Shown here: piece after piece, positions 1 to 14,254 of the stretch | Layout of the letters: each line of letters begins with the position of its first letter | Numbering within the stretch: the first letter of the stretch is position 1 | From: Todiramphus chloris collaris | Taxonomy: Eukaryota > Chordata > Aves > Coraciiformes > Alcedinidae | Direction: 5' to 3' | Assembly: GCA_025345505.1 (NCBI GenBank) | Contig: JANVCC010000106.1 | Coordinates: 12,282,222-12,346,221 of the forward strand | Length of the DNA: 64,000 bases | Notes under the pieces: model-generated | Told to the model about the DNA's origin: nothing | What the model saw: only the letters and a program-made list of their open reading frames with translations | Databases searched by the model: none | Program-made: the position numbers and the translations under genes

Positions 1-729
1 TGCAGAAATGAGTTAATCATGAATAGTGCTGCTGTAAATAATGGAAATATTTAGGTGGACAAATACTATCATGAGAAGAAGATGGCTTAGTTTAATAGCA
101 ACTAATGAACAATATTGAAAAAAAAAAGTAAAAATACTGAAATAAATTAAACATTCATGTTCAAATACAAGGGGAATTGTGTAGTCAAAATACGGTAATA
201 AAAGCTCCTCTTGTGGATGCCAGATTCAATTGCTCTTCATTGAAATGCTAAATGGAAAGTTGAGGAAAGAAAAAAAAAAAAAAAAGAAAAAGAAAATGAA
301 GCAAAGACTGATTTAAATAAGAACTTGGGAGAAAAAAGCCTGTTTTTCTAAAAGTTTTTCTGAGGTGATGTTGCTCAGTGGTGCCCTTTAGAAGATTTTG
401 TAATGACTTTAAGAAAAATCAACCTAAAATTTTATTACTTGCTTGAGTATATCTAAACGAGATCGTGATGTAAAAACTGACATATCTTTCCATGCACAAC
501 TAAAATGTGCAAGGCTTCCAACATAAAACTAAGAAGGTGAACAACTGGTAAAAAAGAAGAGTCTTCTTCAGCTGTGTCACACAGTAACTCTGTTACCTGG
601 AAATCCCTTTTGCTTTAATACTTGTTCTGCTTTAAAATCTTTGGTACATCCTCAGAATAATTTTACCAATAGTAAAAATCTATTAAACACACAAAAAATT
701 TTCTAATTTAGAATAAAAATCTTTGAGGT
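1..729. other. AT-rich stretch with no recognised gene
   Basis: No coding signature or recognisable repeat was seen. There is an A-run at about 270-285 within a purine-rich patch. The last four bases (726-729, AGGT) are the left target-site duplication of the following LTR. Confidence 0.6.
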
Positions 730-1305
730 TGAAGTGAGGGGGACAGTATTCTGCTTGAAAGATAATAAAGCAAGTTGAGCAACCATTGTTATCCTGAGGC
801 CTCCTGAGATAAACAGGAGACAGGATGTTGAGGCCTTGAGACTTGACAAGCTTTATGGGCCTTAGCTCATCTTGCATGGCTTGTAGATAAGGGAAGCTAA
901 CTCAAGACAGGGAGGAATAAAGAAGAGCCTCCCCCCAGTCTTGTGATCTCTGACTCATCACAACTCTGCATCCTGAGACAAAAGGTGAAAAGTACACCTC
1001 GAGGAAGACTGAGAGCCTTCCTCCCGAAGACCCCTGCCCATGACCACCAGACAGCATTGCGCAAGCGCCAATGGGAGGAGGCCTATGATAATGAGTTCCC
1101 GGAACTGATTATAATAATCTAACCCCATATAATGAATATGTAGCTAACTCTGTTAAATATGCATGCTTTGGTGTAATAAATACCTGCTCGATGGACACTT
1201 GGGTGTGCAAGTTAGGAGGAACGATCCCCCTTGCACCCGGCACCGCAATAAACATACCTGCTTTATAACCTTTTACAGGTTGTAGAGTTTGTTTTCCGTA
1301 CGTCA
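730..1305 (+). mobile_element. Class I (ERV1-like) solo LTR, 4-bp TSD AGGT
   Basis: The element starts TGAAGTGAGG and ends CGTCA, the TG...CA ends of a retroviral LTR. It is flanked by the 4-bp direct repeat AGGT at 726-729 and 1306-1309, the duplication size typical of gammaretrovirus-like integrases. Two AATAAA motifs near 1175 and 1247 would serve polyadenylation. The same sequence recurs at 20503-21075, 40571-40996 (reverse) and, more diverged, at 54875-55371 (reverse). No internal retroviral sequence lies on either side, so it is a solo LTR left by LTR-LTR recombination. CpG sites around 1056-1068 are intact, suggesting a fairly young copy. Confidence 0.9.
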
Positions 1306-1309
1306 AGGT

Positions 1310-4300
1310 CTTATTTTAATCTGCATGCTCAAACAGCTCAGATCTCTTCAATCTCATCACTGTATCCTAGCTGACATTGGAGAAGCCCAACAATGACCAT
1401 GTTGGGAAAAAAGGACCAAAACTCACCCTGAAATGCAATCAGATGGGATAAATATGTCTTTATCCACAGGTTAGGTGCAATATCTGTCAAGAACTTTCAC
1501 CCTCCAAAATTAATACTGTTGCATGGAAAACCCCCTAAATCAAGAATGCCTTGTTGCCTTACATGAGTGCTAAGTATATTAAGATATATTTCCAAGCATC
1601 ATGAAAGCTTCTAGAAAGCAGCTCTTTAAGCATACTACTAGTTTAAGTTAATAATGATTTCAAGCTATATTTCAAAATTGAGAAATAGTCAATTTAAGGT
1701 CTCTAAGAGGAAAAGCCACATGCCTTTTGCAAAGGGTTGCACTGGCTGTAGGCCATAGAGGTGCAGATAGGGTCTTTTCACAGGTTACTTGGTAGCTCAT
1801 CTGCTACCCAAGAGACTCAATGGTACACCTAACTGCAAATTGTCCCATGACAAAACTGCTTCCTTGCTCTTCAAGCAGGACTAGGAAAAAGACAGAGAAT
1901 TTTAATGGTATAGGAACCACACAAGGATGTTACATCAATACTTTTGATTTAGACTGACTTTAGTGACTGAAAATACAGATATTTTGTAGCTCTCAAAGAT
2001 CAGGAATTTCCTGGGAGTGGTACAGAAATAGGGAGTTACAGAAAGAAAGGTGGCAGTTTACAAAGCCATGATGATGTAAAATGCAGTTCTCTATTTTCTG
2101 CAGCTGAATGCTGACAAATATTCAGTGAGAGTAAAAGGTGAAAGGCTTTAGAGGAAAAAAAGGCAGAGAAAACTTTTCAGTATATATGGAGTCAGCAAAA
2201 AACTCCTTAACTGAGTTTAAAAATTAATTGATCAAAGTGACACAAGCCCAGAAGAATGTAGTTTCATTAGTTGTTCAGTAGTTTCCTTTGGGACCAAGGG
2301 AGAGCTGTTCCTCTGCAATTACACATGGTTTCAACTAGCATGAAGGTGAATGGTTAGTGTATTAGCCTGCGGCACCATTAAGCCTGTATGAGGACATCAA
2401 AGGACACAGCTTCAACACAGAAAGCCTTTGTAGTCTTGGTTTTAAAGTTTTACACGAAGTTACATTTAGATAAATGTTCCTTTTTCATTTTCTGAGTTTG
2501 AGTAATGAACACCTCTCCTCCTTTGACACTGTGCCATATTTCCCTTTCCAGCAGCCCTGGAAGTGTATCCACAAATGATTTCCTCAAATGTGTTTCCAAA
2601 GAACACTTCCATCAGCTTTTTGCATAATCCTACTGTGTCATTCTTATGCAATGTAAAAGACATGGTAACAAACTCTCTAAGTGGAAGAGATTGATACTGA
2701 TAATACTGAGATTTCTACAAATAGTGCTGCACTATGAAAGTTAACAAGTTCATGACTAGTTCTCTGGGCAAGATGGGCACAATCCAGCCTTACTGGGCTG
2801 CATATGAAAGTCATGCAGACTTTCAAAAGTAACAATGCTGTAATCTTATATGTTGCTGAAAAGCTAGCTTTTTTTCTCAAGTAATCTTACTATTTCTTTG
2901 CTTTTTTTTTCTGAAGATCTTCTTAATGGAAAACACACTTTTGTTTTTCCTAACACAATGGTCAAGAAATTCTACTGACAAGGACTTTAAGGAAGAATCA
3001 AGTGGCAGACACCCATTAGAGGAGTAATCCTTATTACAGTCTTAGCTTTTTAGCATTTTAAAAGGTGCAGAAAATTATGTTGGAAGACTTTCCTTAAGAA
3101 TTAAGAGAGCTTATTTTATTATGTTTTGACAGAATGGAAATTGTCTCCTCTTCTTCAGTTTTTTGCTTAAGAAACAAACAAACAAACAAATCGTATTTCC
3201 TTCCACTTCTCCTTTTGTAGGTATATATCATGGGTTTTTTTCCATAGTGTCTCACATGTATTAAGACTGCTAACTTACTAGCTATTCTTTATGGTTCCTT
3301 TTTATTCATTACTCATAGACATATAGATTATATATTTTTACCTTTTTTATTGGAACAAGTGGCAGTAAAAGCACATTTGATAAAATGTTTACATCCAACT
3401 ATAAATAAGCATCAATAACTCATCAGAAATTTCCCAGGCTCTATGACAAGAAAAGAAAATGCTCAATTGTGTCACCTAGTTAGATCTATAGTGTAAAACA
3501 GACTGAGTGAGATGTCTGAACCTATATGCTGGAGTAGAAAATTAAAAAAAACACTAGTGTGTTTATGAGCTTCATTTCATCCCATAGTACTGTCCTGTCT
3601 TCAGAGAAGTCAACCGTTCCTTAGCAACTTAATTGAAGTCCCATTTGTTTAAAATAACAACACAACTGCTTTTCTATCTGATCTGCACCAAGAGCAGGGT
3701 AAATCCACCTCAATGTTTCTCCTTGCAGAGCTCTGTTTGTGAGATGCTTGAGAATTTGTAAACTCTCTCGGGGGGGGGGAAAGTGGAATATCACAAGGAT
3801 GGAGAAAAGTAATGGTTGACATTGTAAGTCAAGTAAAAGTAATGGCAGGGAATGAACTATTTTCTGAAGGGGATTATATTTTTCAAATATAAAAGCCATT
3901 CAGTGACAGAAGAAATCAAATAGAAATATACTGAAGAATGTACTCCCTCATCTTTTGTCTATAGAAGGAAAGAAAGTATATGAGATCCAGTTGAACAATG
4001 TGTAATGAGTAATGTAACTGATGAATACTACTTTTACTCTGTGTATTGTCAGTGAACACTGAGTTTCTCAACTGTTTGTTCTTTATTCAGATAATATCTG
4101 CCAAAAAATTTGTGTGTATAAACAGTTCTCAAATACAAAATATACTTTCAGTATGACTACACACAGTTTAGGAAAGATAATTGGGCAATGCAGTGTGCAC
4201 AAGTTTCATGGTGCACACAAGCTGCTCAAAGCAAAGCTTCCATAGTAATTTACCATGATCTGTCCCAAGCTTTCATAAGGTGAATAAGGTGACTTGGACC

Positions 4301-7300
4301 TGTCTGCTGAGAATGGAAAACAAAATAAGTACAGCTTGGAGGGAGAGTGGCACCAGCCAGACAGTCCCTGATCTCTCAGACCCCAAGCCACTGCTCACAA
4401 ATGCAGGGAGACTTCTCATGGTTTGCATTTAGGCTCACAGTTTAAAAAAAAAAAAAAAAAAATTAAAAAAACCCCCAAACCAGTCTTGAACAACATCCCA
4501 CAGCTCTACAGAGCTTTTCTCTAGGAAGAGAAGATAAAGTACCTCCTGTAGAGACCATATTGTTCATTATTTGCTCTCCCTTTCTGACCTTCAGTGAGTA
4601 AATTAGAGTTATTTCTCTCCCCACTAATTCATTTCAAACCAAGCATGTTACAGAGCTAACATGTTTACAGACACTTCCTGAGCTGGAATCACTTCTTATA
4701 CTGACTTTAGTTAGTCTCCAAGTAACTTGCAATCCATTAATGCTCAGACTAGTGTACTAGGCAATCACTCCCATTGCTACAGCCAAGGTAGACAGGGTAT
4801 AGGGGTTAGGTGCAAGGGTATCTATTTTGAGGACACAGGAGTGTGGCTGCAGTGTAGTGAGAAGAGATTTGGCCCAACCAGGCTGGAATTCCTACAGCAG
4901 TAATCCTGCCACATTTCCAAGAAACTGTGGTCTTGTCTCCAACCATCAAATTTCTATCAGTTTCTCCAGTTTGTTCAAATCTACAGTTTATTATTGCTTT
5001 ATATCACCTCTGAAACATGACCTAGGGCTCTATCTGTGCTATGGTTTAGGAGAGATGAACAAGAATAGGCAGTAAAAATATATGGAAGTAACCTTCCTTT
5101 TTCATATTTTTTCTGTGTCTACTGTTAAGTCTGAACAGGTAACAAATCAAGTCTGTAAGAGCAGTATATCAATTATTTTCTTTTGTTTCTGATACGGAGA
5201 ATGGTTAAAGAGAAAACATCATCCTCCATCAGTGGATTTGCCTCTTACTGGAATAGATGGGAGCACCATAAACTCTGTTAGAATGAAAAATGACAAATCT
5301 CCCTGGATGTGTCTCTTTTAAGACATACCACAGGCTTCAGAGATAAATCTACCATGCTGAATAGCAGTATCACGTTGTCAGTGCCCCAGTGGCAGGAAAG
5401 GTCAAGAACAGCTAAAAAAGGTGTAGTATTCCTCCTTGTTACTAACATTTAGGAATAGAAACACTTAATCCTATTGCTAAACCCATCAAGAGAAAAGTCA
5501 AAGGGTAGCATAAATGTACTAAAACAGTAGAGGATGTGTTCATTCTGTTCTCAATCCAAGTCTGCACCAATCTTTGCAGATGTATAATAAACTGCTTTTG
5601 TGCTAAATCAACTTGATTTGCTAAAGAAAAATCAAGTTGTGTGACTTAATTCAGTTTGCAAAAGTAAAAACATGACTTCGAATTTAGAAGACAAAGCTTT
5701 GTAGGATGAAAATAGAGGTAAACGTCAACGTCAAGGTGTTTTAGTAAAGTTTCTGGGATGCACAGGGAAATTGTGTCAAATGCATATTTCATTCAGGCCT
5801 TGATTTATTGCCATTGGTCTTCTTCAGTCACTCAAAATACAAAGAAACAAAGCAGAACCAAAGTTTAAGAAAAGCTGTTCCATTATTTTATTACAGCAAG
5901 CTTCCACAAGACATGGGCATTATCCCAAGTCAGTTATTCTTTTGTTTCTCTGGGCTGTCTTGTCTTTGGCTGTTCTGACCTTCTCTGCTCAGTCAATGTA
6001 AGTTGTTATACAGATGACAGGAAAATTCCCAGTTGAAAACTATGCTGAGTGTCAGTCTAAATTGTGGAGTGTTATTTCATCAAGCAGCCACAGGTGCCTT
6101 TTTACAGTATAAATGATAGATCAAGATATGAGGCCTCTGAGAGGTCAATAGAAGATCTAGCCTTGAACTTTGCTTTGTGCTCTTAAAACACCTTGCCCTA
6201 AGTACCAACTATTTTTTCAAGAAGCCTTTTGAAATTAACTCTTGTCTTTTCTGTGTTGTGGAAGTGTACTTTCTTTATTTTTGTTGTTGTTTGTGTGCTG
6301 ATTTTTGTGTGGTGTTTGCCTTGCTGATTGAAATAAATACTTTATATGTATAAATTCCTTCCAGCTTTATGACTGATCCATGGATTTTACCTCACTAAGC
6401 CACTTTCACATTTGATCAATTTTGTGTACACTTACAGACATTATAGACACATTTCCCAGTCTTCATTTGTCCACATATGGCTCATACTGAACCAACTTTC
6501 TGTGCAAGTTTAAAAAGTGGAGTTCCTATACCCCAAAGTTACAATGTTGTCACACATTGTCACATTCTTGACATAACTTTCACTCAAGAGACTGACAACT
6601 CCAGGCTACATTTGTTTTAGGAGAATAACCCCCAGAAAAGTTACAAAGGTTGCTTTTCGGCATCTAGTTTATATTCCAAACTTGATTTATCCCTGAGTGG
6701 TCCTCTACAAGCCATTTATGTTTCTTATTTAAAATAGAGCAGCTCCGAATTCTTTTCTTATCTAAATATGTCAGAAATGAAAATTAGGTTGGTTTTTGCA
6801 TTTCTTTTGTCATACTAGCTCAACTCCATGCCACATATGAAAGCTTGGTCTCTGCTTTCTTCTAGCCAGAAGCATTTAATCCTCTTAATGGGTGACTCAC
6901 CCATTCTAATTAGCCTGGTCAGATAGGAAATCATCTCTGCAGCTGAAGAGTTACAAGTATGGAACAACACTGCATAAAATTACCTCAAGGATTTCCATAT
7001 AGATCTTGCTGTCTACAAGACTATCCTACCTAATAAGCTCAGGGAATTCAGATAATGTCTTTAGAAACCCTTCTTTCCTTGATTTTTTTTTATTAATTTC
7101 CTCTCCTCATTAAACAAGACAGATACCCAATTTAAAGTCACTAGTTAACCTCTAAAAGCAACTTTTATAGGTTTTGTAGCAAGTAGGAGTAACAAAAACA
7201 CCTTTTCTATCATTTCCTGTAGGTCAATAAAATATATGAACCATCTGCTGCTTGTATAATGGGTAAAGGATGGAATAAAACATCAGAACTAATTTAATCT

Positions 7301-9518
7301 TCTCAGGGTTGTCTTCATGAGTTTTAAATGTAACCCTTCCACTGGCTACATGGACGAGCTTCTGATTTAGGTCTGGGAGAACTGAAGGTACTCTCTACAC
7401 TAATAATCTTCACTGCTTCCATCCTCACTACAACCAGCTCACCAGGCAGGGAAAAATACAAATTAAATTATCAAAAGCACATTTATATATTTCTCACAAG
7501 TCACAGAATAAACTAGTACAATTACACAGATAAAGAGGTAAAAACAGTGAAGATATAACATTAAGGGTCAAATCTTGCATTTGGGATGCTCACCTGTGGG
7601 AGATAATCTCTCAGAATTACAAGTCAGGGTACTTGTCTACTACACAGAACCAGATGGGAGGTGGATGGCAGGCTATTGTGAGCAACTGGTAGGTGCTGAA
7701 GGTCCCTCATGTTGAGCTGTAAGAAGCTGCATGGCCTTGGCAAGGTTACATGTTGTGGCATGTTGTGGAGAAGGTAAGGGTCATTCCAGCCTCCTGTTTG
7801 TCTCCAGAAGTGCTGAGAAGCAGTTCAGGAGGGACACAGAAGATAACACAGAGTCTGACACCCATTCCAGGCACATGCTTAACACAGTAAATCTAGAAAC
7901 AGCCCAGCACATTGCTGTGAAAACAATCACCTTTCCAGATGCTGTGCTGGCCTGACTCTGTGAAAACTCCTACAAACTGCTACATGTGATTATTTCTCAC
8001 CTCTGATCATGTAATCAGGTTCTACAGAGAATACAAGGTCTATAGAGAAGACTGATGGGATTTTGCATGATGTTTTGTGACACTTACCTGTGCCTCTCAG
8101 CTGGTGCAAAAGCATAAAGACAGATTAGTCTCCTACTGCTTTCATCTTCTGAAGAATAAGGGAGGGGGTGTAAAAGTAAAGAGCTGTGAAAGGATGTATT
8201 TAGTTGTCCTAGCTTATTCAGCAGTTAAATTTATGTTTAATTAAGAGAACAATAATCTTCTTGAAATAGCATTAACTTTAAATCAACAAATTACATTAAA
8301 TATATTCAGTTTCACTTCTAAATACTAATAAATAATTATGGTATCTCTTCTGACATCAATTTAAGCAGAAAATTTATCATCTTGAAGCGCGTTAGATAAA
8401 AGCTCAAGCATTAGCATTAATACCTCCTTGTTATTTCCACAATTACATTACTTAATACCAATTACTAAACACAATTTAAGTGTAGTACTGTCTCTAAGTC
8501 TTAGCTTGCTTTGAGTTTCTCACTTTCTCACTTTCTCACTTCAACTGAACAAGGCAAACAAAAATAACACAACTTCTCCCATCAACAACTGGCAAATTAA
8601 CAAGCCAACTGTGCTGAACCCATACATATGTAAAAGATGTAAGTCACAGGGATTTTGTTTTTTTGCTTTATATCATTCCATGTACAGTAATGGCACACTT
8701 TGGCTGGAGGCAGCCTGTTAAACACACAGTTAAACTGTGGGTTGATAGAAGGAGAGCTGTTCAAAGTGTAATTTTGTAATTCTGTGTTTCTGCACTGAGG
8801 CTGAGCTGCTATGCATTATTCCTGTAGATAAAAATATTTGATTATTCTTCATGAGTGTGATATGTAGTGCAAAAATGATAGTACACTTTTGCTAAAAGTA
8901 TGTGGAAAGAGTGGTTCAAAGAACACCAAAGCGCAATTGTGTACTAAAGTTTAAAATACTCAAATCCCAACAGCATCTTAGCTGACTACCCACAGAAACA
9001 TAAGAGTTTATTCCCAGCTCACAGTTTGGTCTTTAGATAGGTTTTCTGAATATTTAGTAGTGATGGATATTACATATCCAAATAATGGAGATCTGTGATT
9101 ATAAATCAGAAGCAATGTGTAATCCAAAGCTTTGTTACTGAAGTGAAATGTCAAGGAGATCAACATTTCAGAGCATCCCAGACCTAACACCTAACACAGC
9201 CTCAGAAGAGTCTAAAGTTTGCTGCAGCTCAGGCAGTCATCCATATATCTGTGCACTTAGCTCATCCGCAAACATTTGGACTGACATCATATGCAGAACA
9301 TATCACTTTAACCCAGAGAGTGCAGGAACTAAACATATTTAATTCAAGGTTGCAAGAAACGGAGAAGACCATCGTCACATGGTATTTCTTTTCAAATATT
9401 TCTATTAAGTGAAACCCTTTGTTCTACCAGTTATTTCTTCAGAATCCTGTTTTGCTTTCACATTTGTCATCAATGCTTGTTTGTCCAAGGTTTGTGAAGG
9501 ATTCCTGTTTCACAAAGA
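1310..9518. other. Long unique intergenic or intronic stretch
   Basis: About 8.2 kb of AT-rich sequence with only short ORFs (none above 92 codons) and no exon I can support. Simple repeats include (ACAA)n at about 3171-3190, a G-run near 3771-3779, an A-run at about 4443-4460 and three copies of TCACTTTC-type units at about 8518-8540. Anciently decayed repeats could be present but cannot be recognised by eye. Confidence 0.5.
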
Positions 9519-9522
9519 ACAG

Positions 9523-10176
9523 TGCCCACACACACAGCTAATAAGCAAAAGCAATTTTATTCAAGCACTCACACACACACCTAATAAGCAAAAGCACTGT
9601 TACTCAAGAAGACCCAACTAGTTACCTAACACCCCCATATACACAGTGACCCCAAGGTGGTTGACAAACCACTGACCAGGAAGGGGGCATGTAGCGCAGT
9701 TCTTGAGGGCAGGAGTTGGTAGGTCCTAATGCCTTCCACAGGGCATCCCTTGGATCAAGACGTGCATCAGGTTGACATTCTGAAAATATTCTTCCTGTGT
9801 CCCCTCTGCAGCGGGCTACTTATAGCTCTCCTGGCAGGGGCGTGGAGACTGCTCCAGCATCGGTGCATGCATGGTCAGTGCATGCACAGAGGTTGACCAG
9901 TCTTTTTCCATCCACAGTGGCTAACAGCAGTCATCCCCCCTGTTGTGCATGCGTGGGGGTCTTGGGGCACGTCTGGTGATCATTATTTCATCAATCCTCA
10001 GCTCCCTCATCCCTCATCAAGGACATCCTTGAGATGTCCTTTTGGTGTTTAGTTCCTGATAATCACTTGCCAGACAACAAGGAGCTGTCTAAGACTGGCT
10101 GACTTCCTGATTCCCTCGTGTACCTGCATATTCCAGATGTGGGAGCGAGTACTGTGCTCTCCAGTGCAGTGCAACA
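9523..10176 (-). mobile_element. Minus-strand LTR-like element, tentative 4-bp TSD ACAG
   Basis: Read on the minus strand this has a TATA-like box (reverse of CTTATAGCTC near 9830) followed by an AATAAA signal (reverse of TTTTATTCAA near 9557), the order expected in an LTR. The plus-strand ends at 9523 (TG) and 10176 (CA) are flanked by ACAG at 9519-9522 and 10177-10180. The 4-bp match could be chance because the ends were chosen partly to fit it. Near the 3' end a unit containing CTAATAAGCAAAAGCA is duplicated in tandem at about 9537 and 9581. Confidence 0.5.
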
Positions 10177-10180
10177 ACAG

Positions 10181-11138
10181 ATAGTGGTGTGCCAGAGGGC
10201 TGCAACAATGGATCAACATGTTCCAGTATGGATACACTGTTTTACCCTAGCTGACTGAAATATCCCTACTTCTTGTTTGCATTTTAGACTAGGTTAGCTT
10301 CTCCCAACCCCTGCCCCCCACTCAGTTGAAACATTGATTCTGCATATCCATGCCTTAACCATGTAATTCAGGATTAATCATCCCACTCTGATAAATGTCA
10401 TGAACTTCTGCTCATTTCTTTAACAGTTTTTTACTTAAGGGGTAATAACCAAGAATAGCTTTATTTTATACATAAAAGACACCTTCCTTTTTGAACCCTG
10501 AGGACAATCTTACACCATATTTCCAACTTGCTTTTCTAAAAAACCCAAATCCTCACAAAACAGCAAGAAACCATCTGAAACTCTCCCTTGGTAAAGTTTG
10601 CTTTCTGAATTGGCAGGTGCACACAAGGAATGTAACACAAAGTGCAGTTTGTGAAATGTGCCAAAGACTGAGGCTTGACAGCAAACTGCTGCCTCCGTCA
10701 TTGGCAATCGCCGCCTTTCTTCTCATACTTACAGGCAGCTTTGACACTTATCTGCAGTGCCCTGACCTTCTCTGCAGTTTGAATTTTGCAAACCTGTGAT
10801 GTTTGCAAAGTAGCGGCATAATAACAAACAGTAGAGGCAGAGTTTCTGATCAGAGTGTGCCAAACGCTGCTTTAAAGTGAGTTGCTTCAGCCTTAATAAT
10901 GATCTTTGTCTCACAGGCACTTTTCTGAAAAACTGAAGTGGTAGTGTAAACATGACGTTGCTGACTCTAGCCTTAGTGCTGAGCCAGGGCAGGGAATATG
11001 AATGACAGCAATAACATGTGTTGAAGCAGAGGGGCAGAAATGGGCTGATGAGAAAATGTGATGGCTGACATGGCAATGACTGTGCTGGTGTTTAGGCCTG
11101 AGAGGAATTGTATGATACTCTTTGTGGTTGTCTATGAA
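10181..11138. other. Stretch with no recognised gene
   Basis: Only short overlapping ORFs on both strands (up to 115 codons) are present, with no recognisable domain. Nothing else was identified. Confidence 0.45.
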
Positions 11139-11441
11139 TGCTGAAAAGCTGCTAGAAGAGGGATTTTCTCAGTTTCTCACAATATTCGGTTAGAGTCCTG
11201 CCTTTCTCACGCAAGTTATGAGAAACAGTGGGATGGTTTTTGTAAGCTGGACCAATACCTGGTGCTTTGCTAGGTTCTGTTTATTGTACATTGGAGAAAT
11301 ATTCTGAAATGGGTGTTGTAGGACTTTATCCAATCACCCTAGGAGATGGGTGATCACTGACCAATCACCTTATGGGGCTAGGGTATATAAAACAGGGTTA
11401 TAAATTAATAAAGTGGCTTCTTCCTCACTTCTCTTGATGAA
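11139..11441 (+). mobile_element. Short LTR-like element with TATA box and AATAAA
   Basis: The start TGCTGAAAAGCTGC and about 170 bp after it match, in reverse orientation, the element at 52543-53254. A TATA box (GGTATATAAAAC near 11383) is followed about 20 bp later by AATAAA near 11407, a compact LTR-style promoter and polyadenylation region. Two CCAATCACC direct repeats lie upstream, near 11329 and 11359. The 3' boundary is uncertain. ATGAA occurs just before the start (11134-11138) and at 11437-11441, but the implied end is not CA, so this duplication is doubtful. Confidence 0.55.
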
Positions 11442-11486
11442 TTTGTGTGTTGCTGCATCTCTCTGCTCCTGGTATAAACAGCGACA

Positions 11487-11695
11487 GTTGTCTAACACAG
11501 TCAAAGCAAAATAAATTAAATAGGAGTTTTCTCTTTAGAATCATATTGCTTTGTAGCAATATCTGCAGGGCCACATCTCAAATGATACACAAAGGTGAGG
11601 TTTCTGGCCAAGGGATACACCTTCCTGGCTGACTCCTCTGAGGAAACATTTTGTCAATATTGCTTTTCTCTGCCTAGGCTAATAATGTTTGCTGA

Positions 11696-11730
<35 letters not shown>

Positions 11731-14254
11731 CCCTGAAGAGTATTAATAGTATGCCCTATGAAAGTAAGGAGTTTTCAAAAACGTGATTTTTTGTGGATAT
11801 AAGAGTCGGATTGCATTCGCCTGTATGCAAGTGTAAATTGACATGTAATTTTATTTAAAATCTTCTACTTGCTTGAAGTTATGACTTCTTCTGTCTCACA
11901 GTGTCTTAAAGAAATAAACCTTAAATATTTTCACCATTTTCATCAAACTGCTCAATTCTAATCCAAACTACAAAGCTGTCTGTTGTAAAAAAGCTATAGA
12001 TATTGCAGTACACAGAAGTCAATGAGTTTGCTCACATACATGTGAACCAAGCACACTTGAGTAGGACAGACATTTCAGAGCCACGCTGCTGTCCCAGTTC
12101 TGTGAGCAAGCTAAAATGTTTACAAGGGTTTCAGCATGAGTTGGCAACCTAACCCTGGGAAATGCTACACACTATCAGAACATTATCTCATGGCATCAGT
12201 GGAAACAGAGGACACTCAGACCTCCTTAGAGCCACTTATCCAAATATTAAATTTAGTAATTTTTATATGTGCTTTGAAGAAGAAATCTGAAAATATTTCA
12301 GAAGACTACCTTGTTCATGGAAAAACCTTCACAGCATTTGCCTGAAGTAATTTGTGAGTCTACAACAACTGGTCAAACAATTTCAACAGACTAAAACAGC
12401 AAGCAAAACAGAAAAAAATCAAGGCAAACAGAGTCTTTCCTTTTCTCATCTGGAAATCAGAATTCTGTTTTGAAATGCATAGAATTTTACTTTTGAAGAC
12501 AACCTCCTGCTCCCCACAGAAAGTAAAATACTTACTTTGGGATAAAAATAAGTTTGCTAGTTATCTGTAGTGTTCTTTTTGTTTTCTCTGTCCCCACCTA
12601 AAAAAAAAAAAAAAATAAAAAAATCAAAAAACCTCCAAAAAAAGTCATTTGCATTTGACCTAAATTATTTTTGTTGTCTGAATCACCATGTTGATGAAAA
12701 ACTGTCAAATCAACAAAACCCATCCACCTTGAAATGCTTATTTCTGTCCACATATTTCATAGAGCAAGATGGAAAATATCTTTTCTGTTTCAGTCTAGGA
12801 GAGAGAAGTTTCCTAGCAACACAGCACAGGCATGAGTCCCAAGCCAGCAAGCTTGAGAGTGTAGCAGCTGAGATGGCTGTGCTTCCTGTCTCCCATTCCC
12901 TTGCAACTTGTTGCCATGCTGGTGAATAGCGCAATAAGAGATTTGATGTGCTCCCGCATTTGATACCAGGTTATGAACATTGCTATTTCAGAATAAGGCA
13001 AGCAGCACTATGCTTTATGCTCCTTTTGAGCCTAACGTGCCATCTTTCTTTTGCACACAGATATGAAAGGCATCCTGAAAATGTGACAGAAGCTCATGAA
13101 AACAGATCACTTGTAAATCTGCTATAGCACTCTTACTGAAATATGAAATTATGCTCATACCTTGGTTTGTGATTTCAAAAGCAATGTAATTACTTTTCCT
13201 TGGGAGGTACAAAACCCTGAGAGAACCATGTATCTTAAAAAATTAATTATTTTTTCATGTACTTATTTTTTTTAAAATTATTTTCCCATAATTAGTAATT
13301 ATTTTAAAACGTGGTTCTGTCCAGAGGATGGCACTCCTGTAAAGTCACTGAGTCTGTCAAAAACACCAAAAAATGAAGAAACCTCATGTTTCTTGACTTC
13401 TCCACCTACACTGCTGTACAGCTGTGAATCCATTGATATTTTACTTATTTCTATTTAATATGCATCTTCTACATTTTAGGTAACATTAAAAAAATTGGTA
13501 ATTTATGTTGTTTCTTTGCTTATTTCTTTGTTGGTTTGTTTTTTTATATATGCTTCTGATTTTTTTTAAAGTGGGGAATGTTACATTTCTGAACATATGA
13601 AGAGTGGAAAATACCTCAGCATTAAAAACAAAAGGGGTACAATTTTAAAGCTGATAATTTCCATATAACACTTAGATACATTTAATATCTAAATGAACTG
13701 CTGATGAGAGAGCTATTTTTTTGTTTTTGTGGTAGCAGAATTCTGAAATCCTTGTTCAACCATGACTCTCATTGAAATTTAGGAAAAATGTGCCTGAGTC
13801 AAGGCAGCAGGATTCATCAGACAAATATTTCCTAAGACCCAGGGATATTTCTGAAAGGACCTAGAGCCAAATTCATACTTGACTTATATCAGGCCATCAG
13901 AACTGAAGTCAATAAAGTGCAATTGATTTATCTAATCTCTTATTTATTTCGGTAACACTCATGCTTACTTCTATGCCCCCATTGTAATCATTTTCCACCA
14001 TTCATCAGGGGCATATATAAAAGTTGTCACAAAGCACTAGTAAACTGAGTGCTCTTTGTAAAACTTCAAATATCAGATTTCCCTCATTTGCAAAACAAGA
14101 TTTTGTTCTCACTAATGCTGGTGGAAATAAGCATTCCTGCAACTCAGCCCCATGCTGCGTTGGGATAAAGGAAATAAAAATCAAGACTGGAATGCAGAAT
14201 ATATTTCAGCTACTGTGAGTATTACCATTTGTGTTGCTTTGGCATGTGATATGC
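11487..14254. other. Stretch with homopolymer tracts and no recognised gene
   Basis: A T-run of about 28 bases lies near 11703-11730 and an A-rich tract at about 12601-12640. Several small ORFs (up to 119 codons) overlap these tracts and show no domain. Nothing else was recognised. Confidence 0.5.

Noticed and set aside
9523-9620. CRISPR-like short repeats
   Set aside because: Only two copies of a 44-bp-period unit with CA runs exist; this is a tandem duplication inside an LTR of a vertebrate genome.
10491-11076. Overlapping 102- and 115-codon ORFs on opposite strands
   Set aside because: No recognisable motif; opposite-strand overlap and ordinary composition suggest chance.
11134-11441. 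5-bp target duplication ATGAA for the element at 11139
   Set aside because: The implied element end is CTCTTG and not CA, and a 5-bp match in a short search range can be chance; kept only as tentative.
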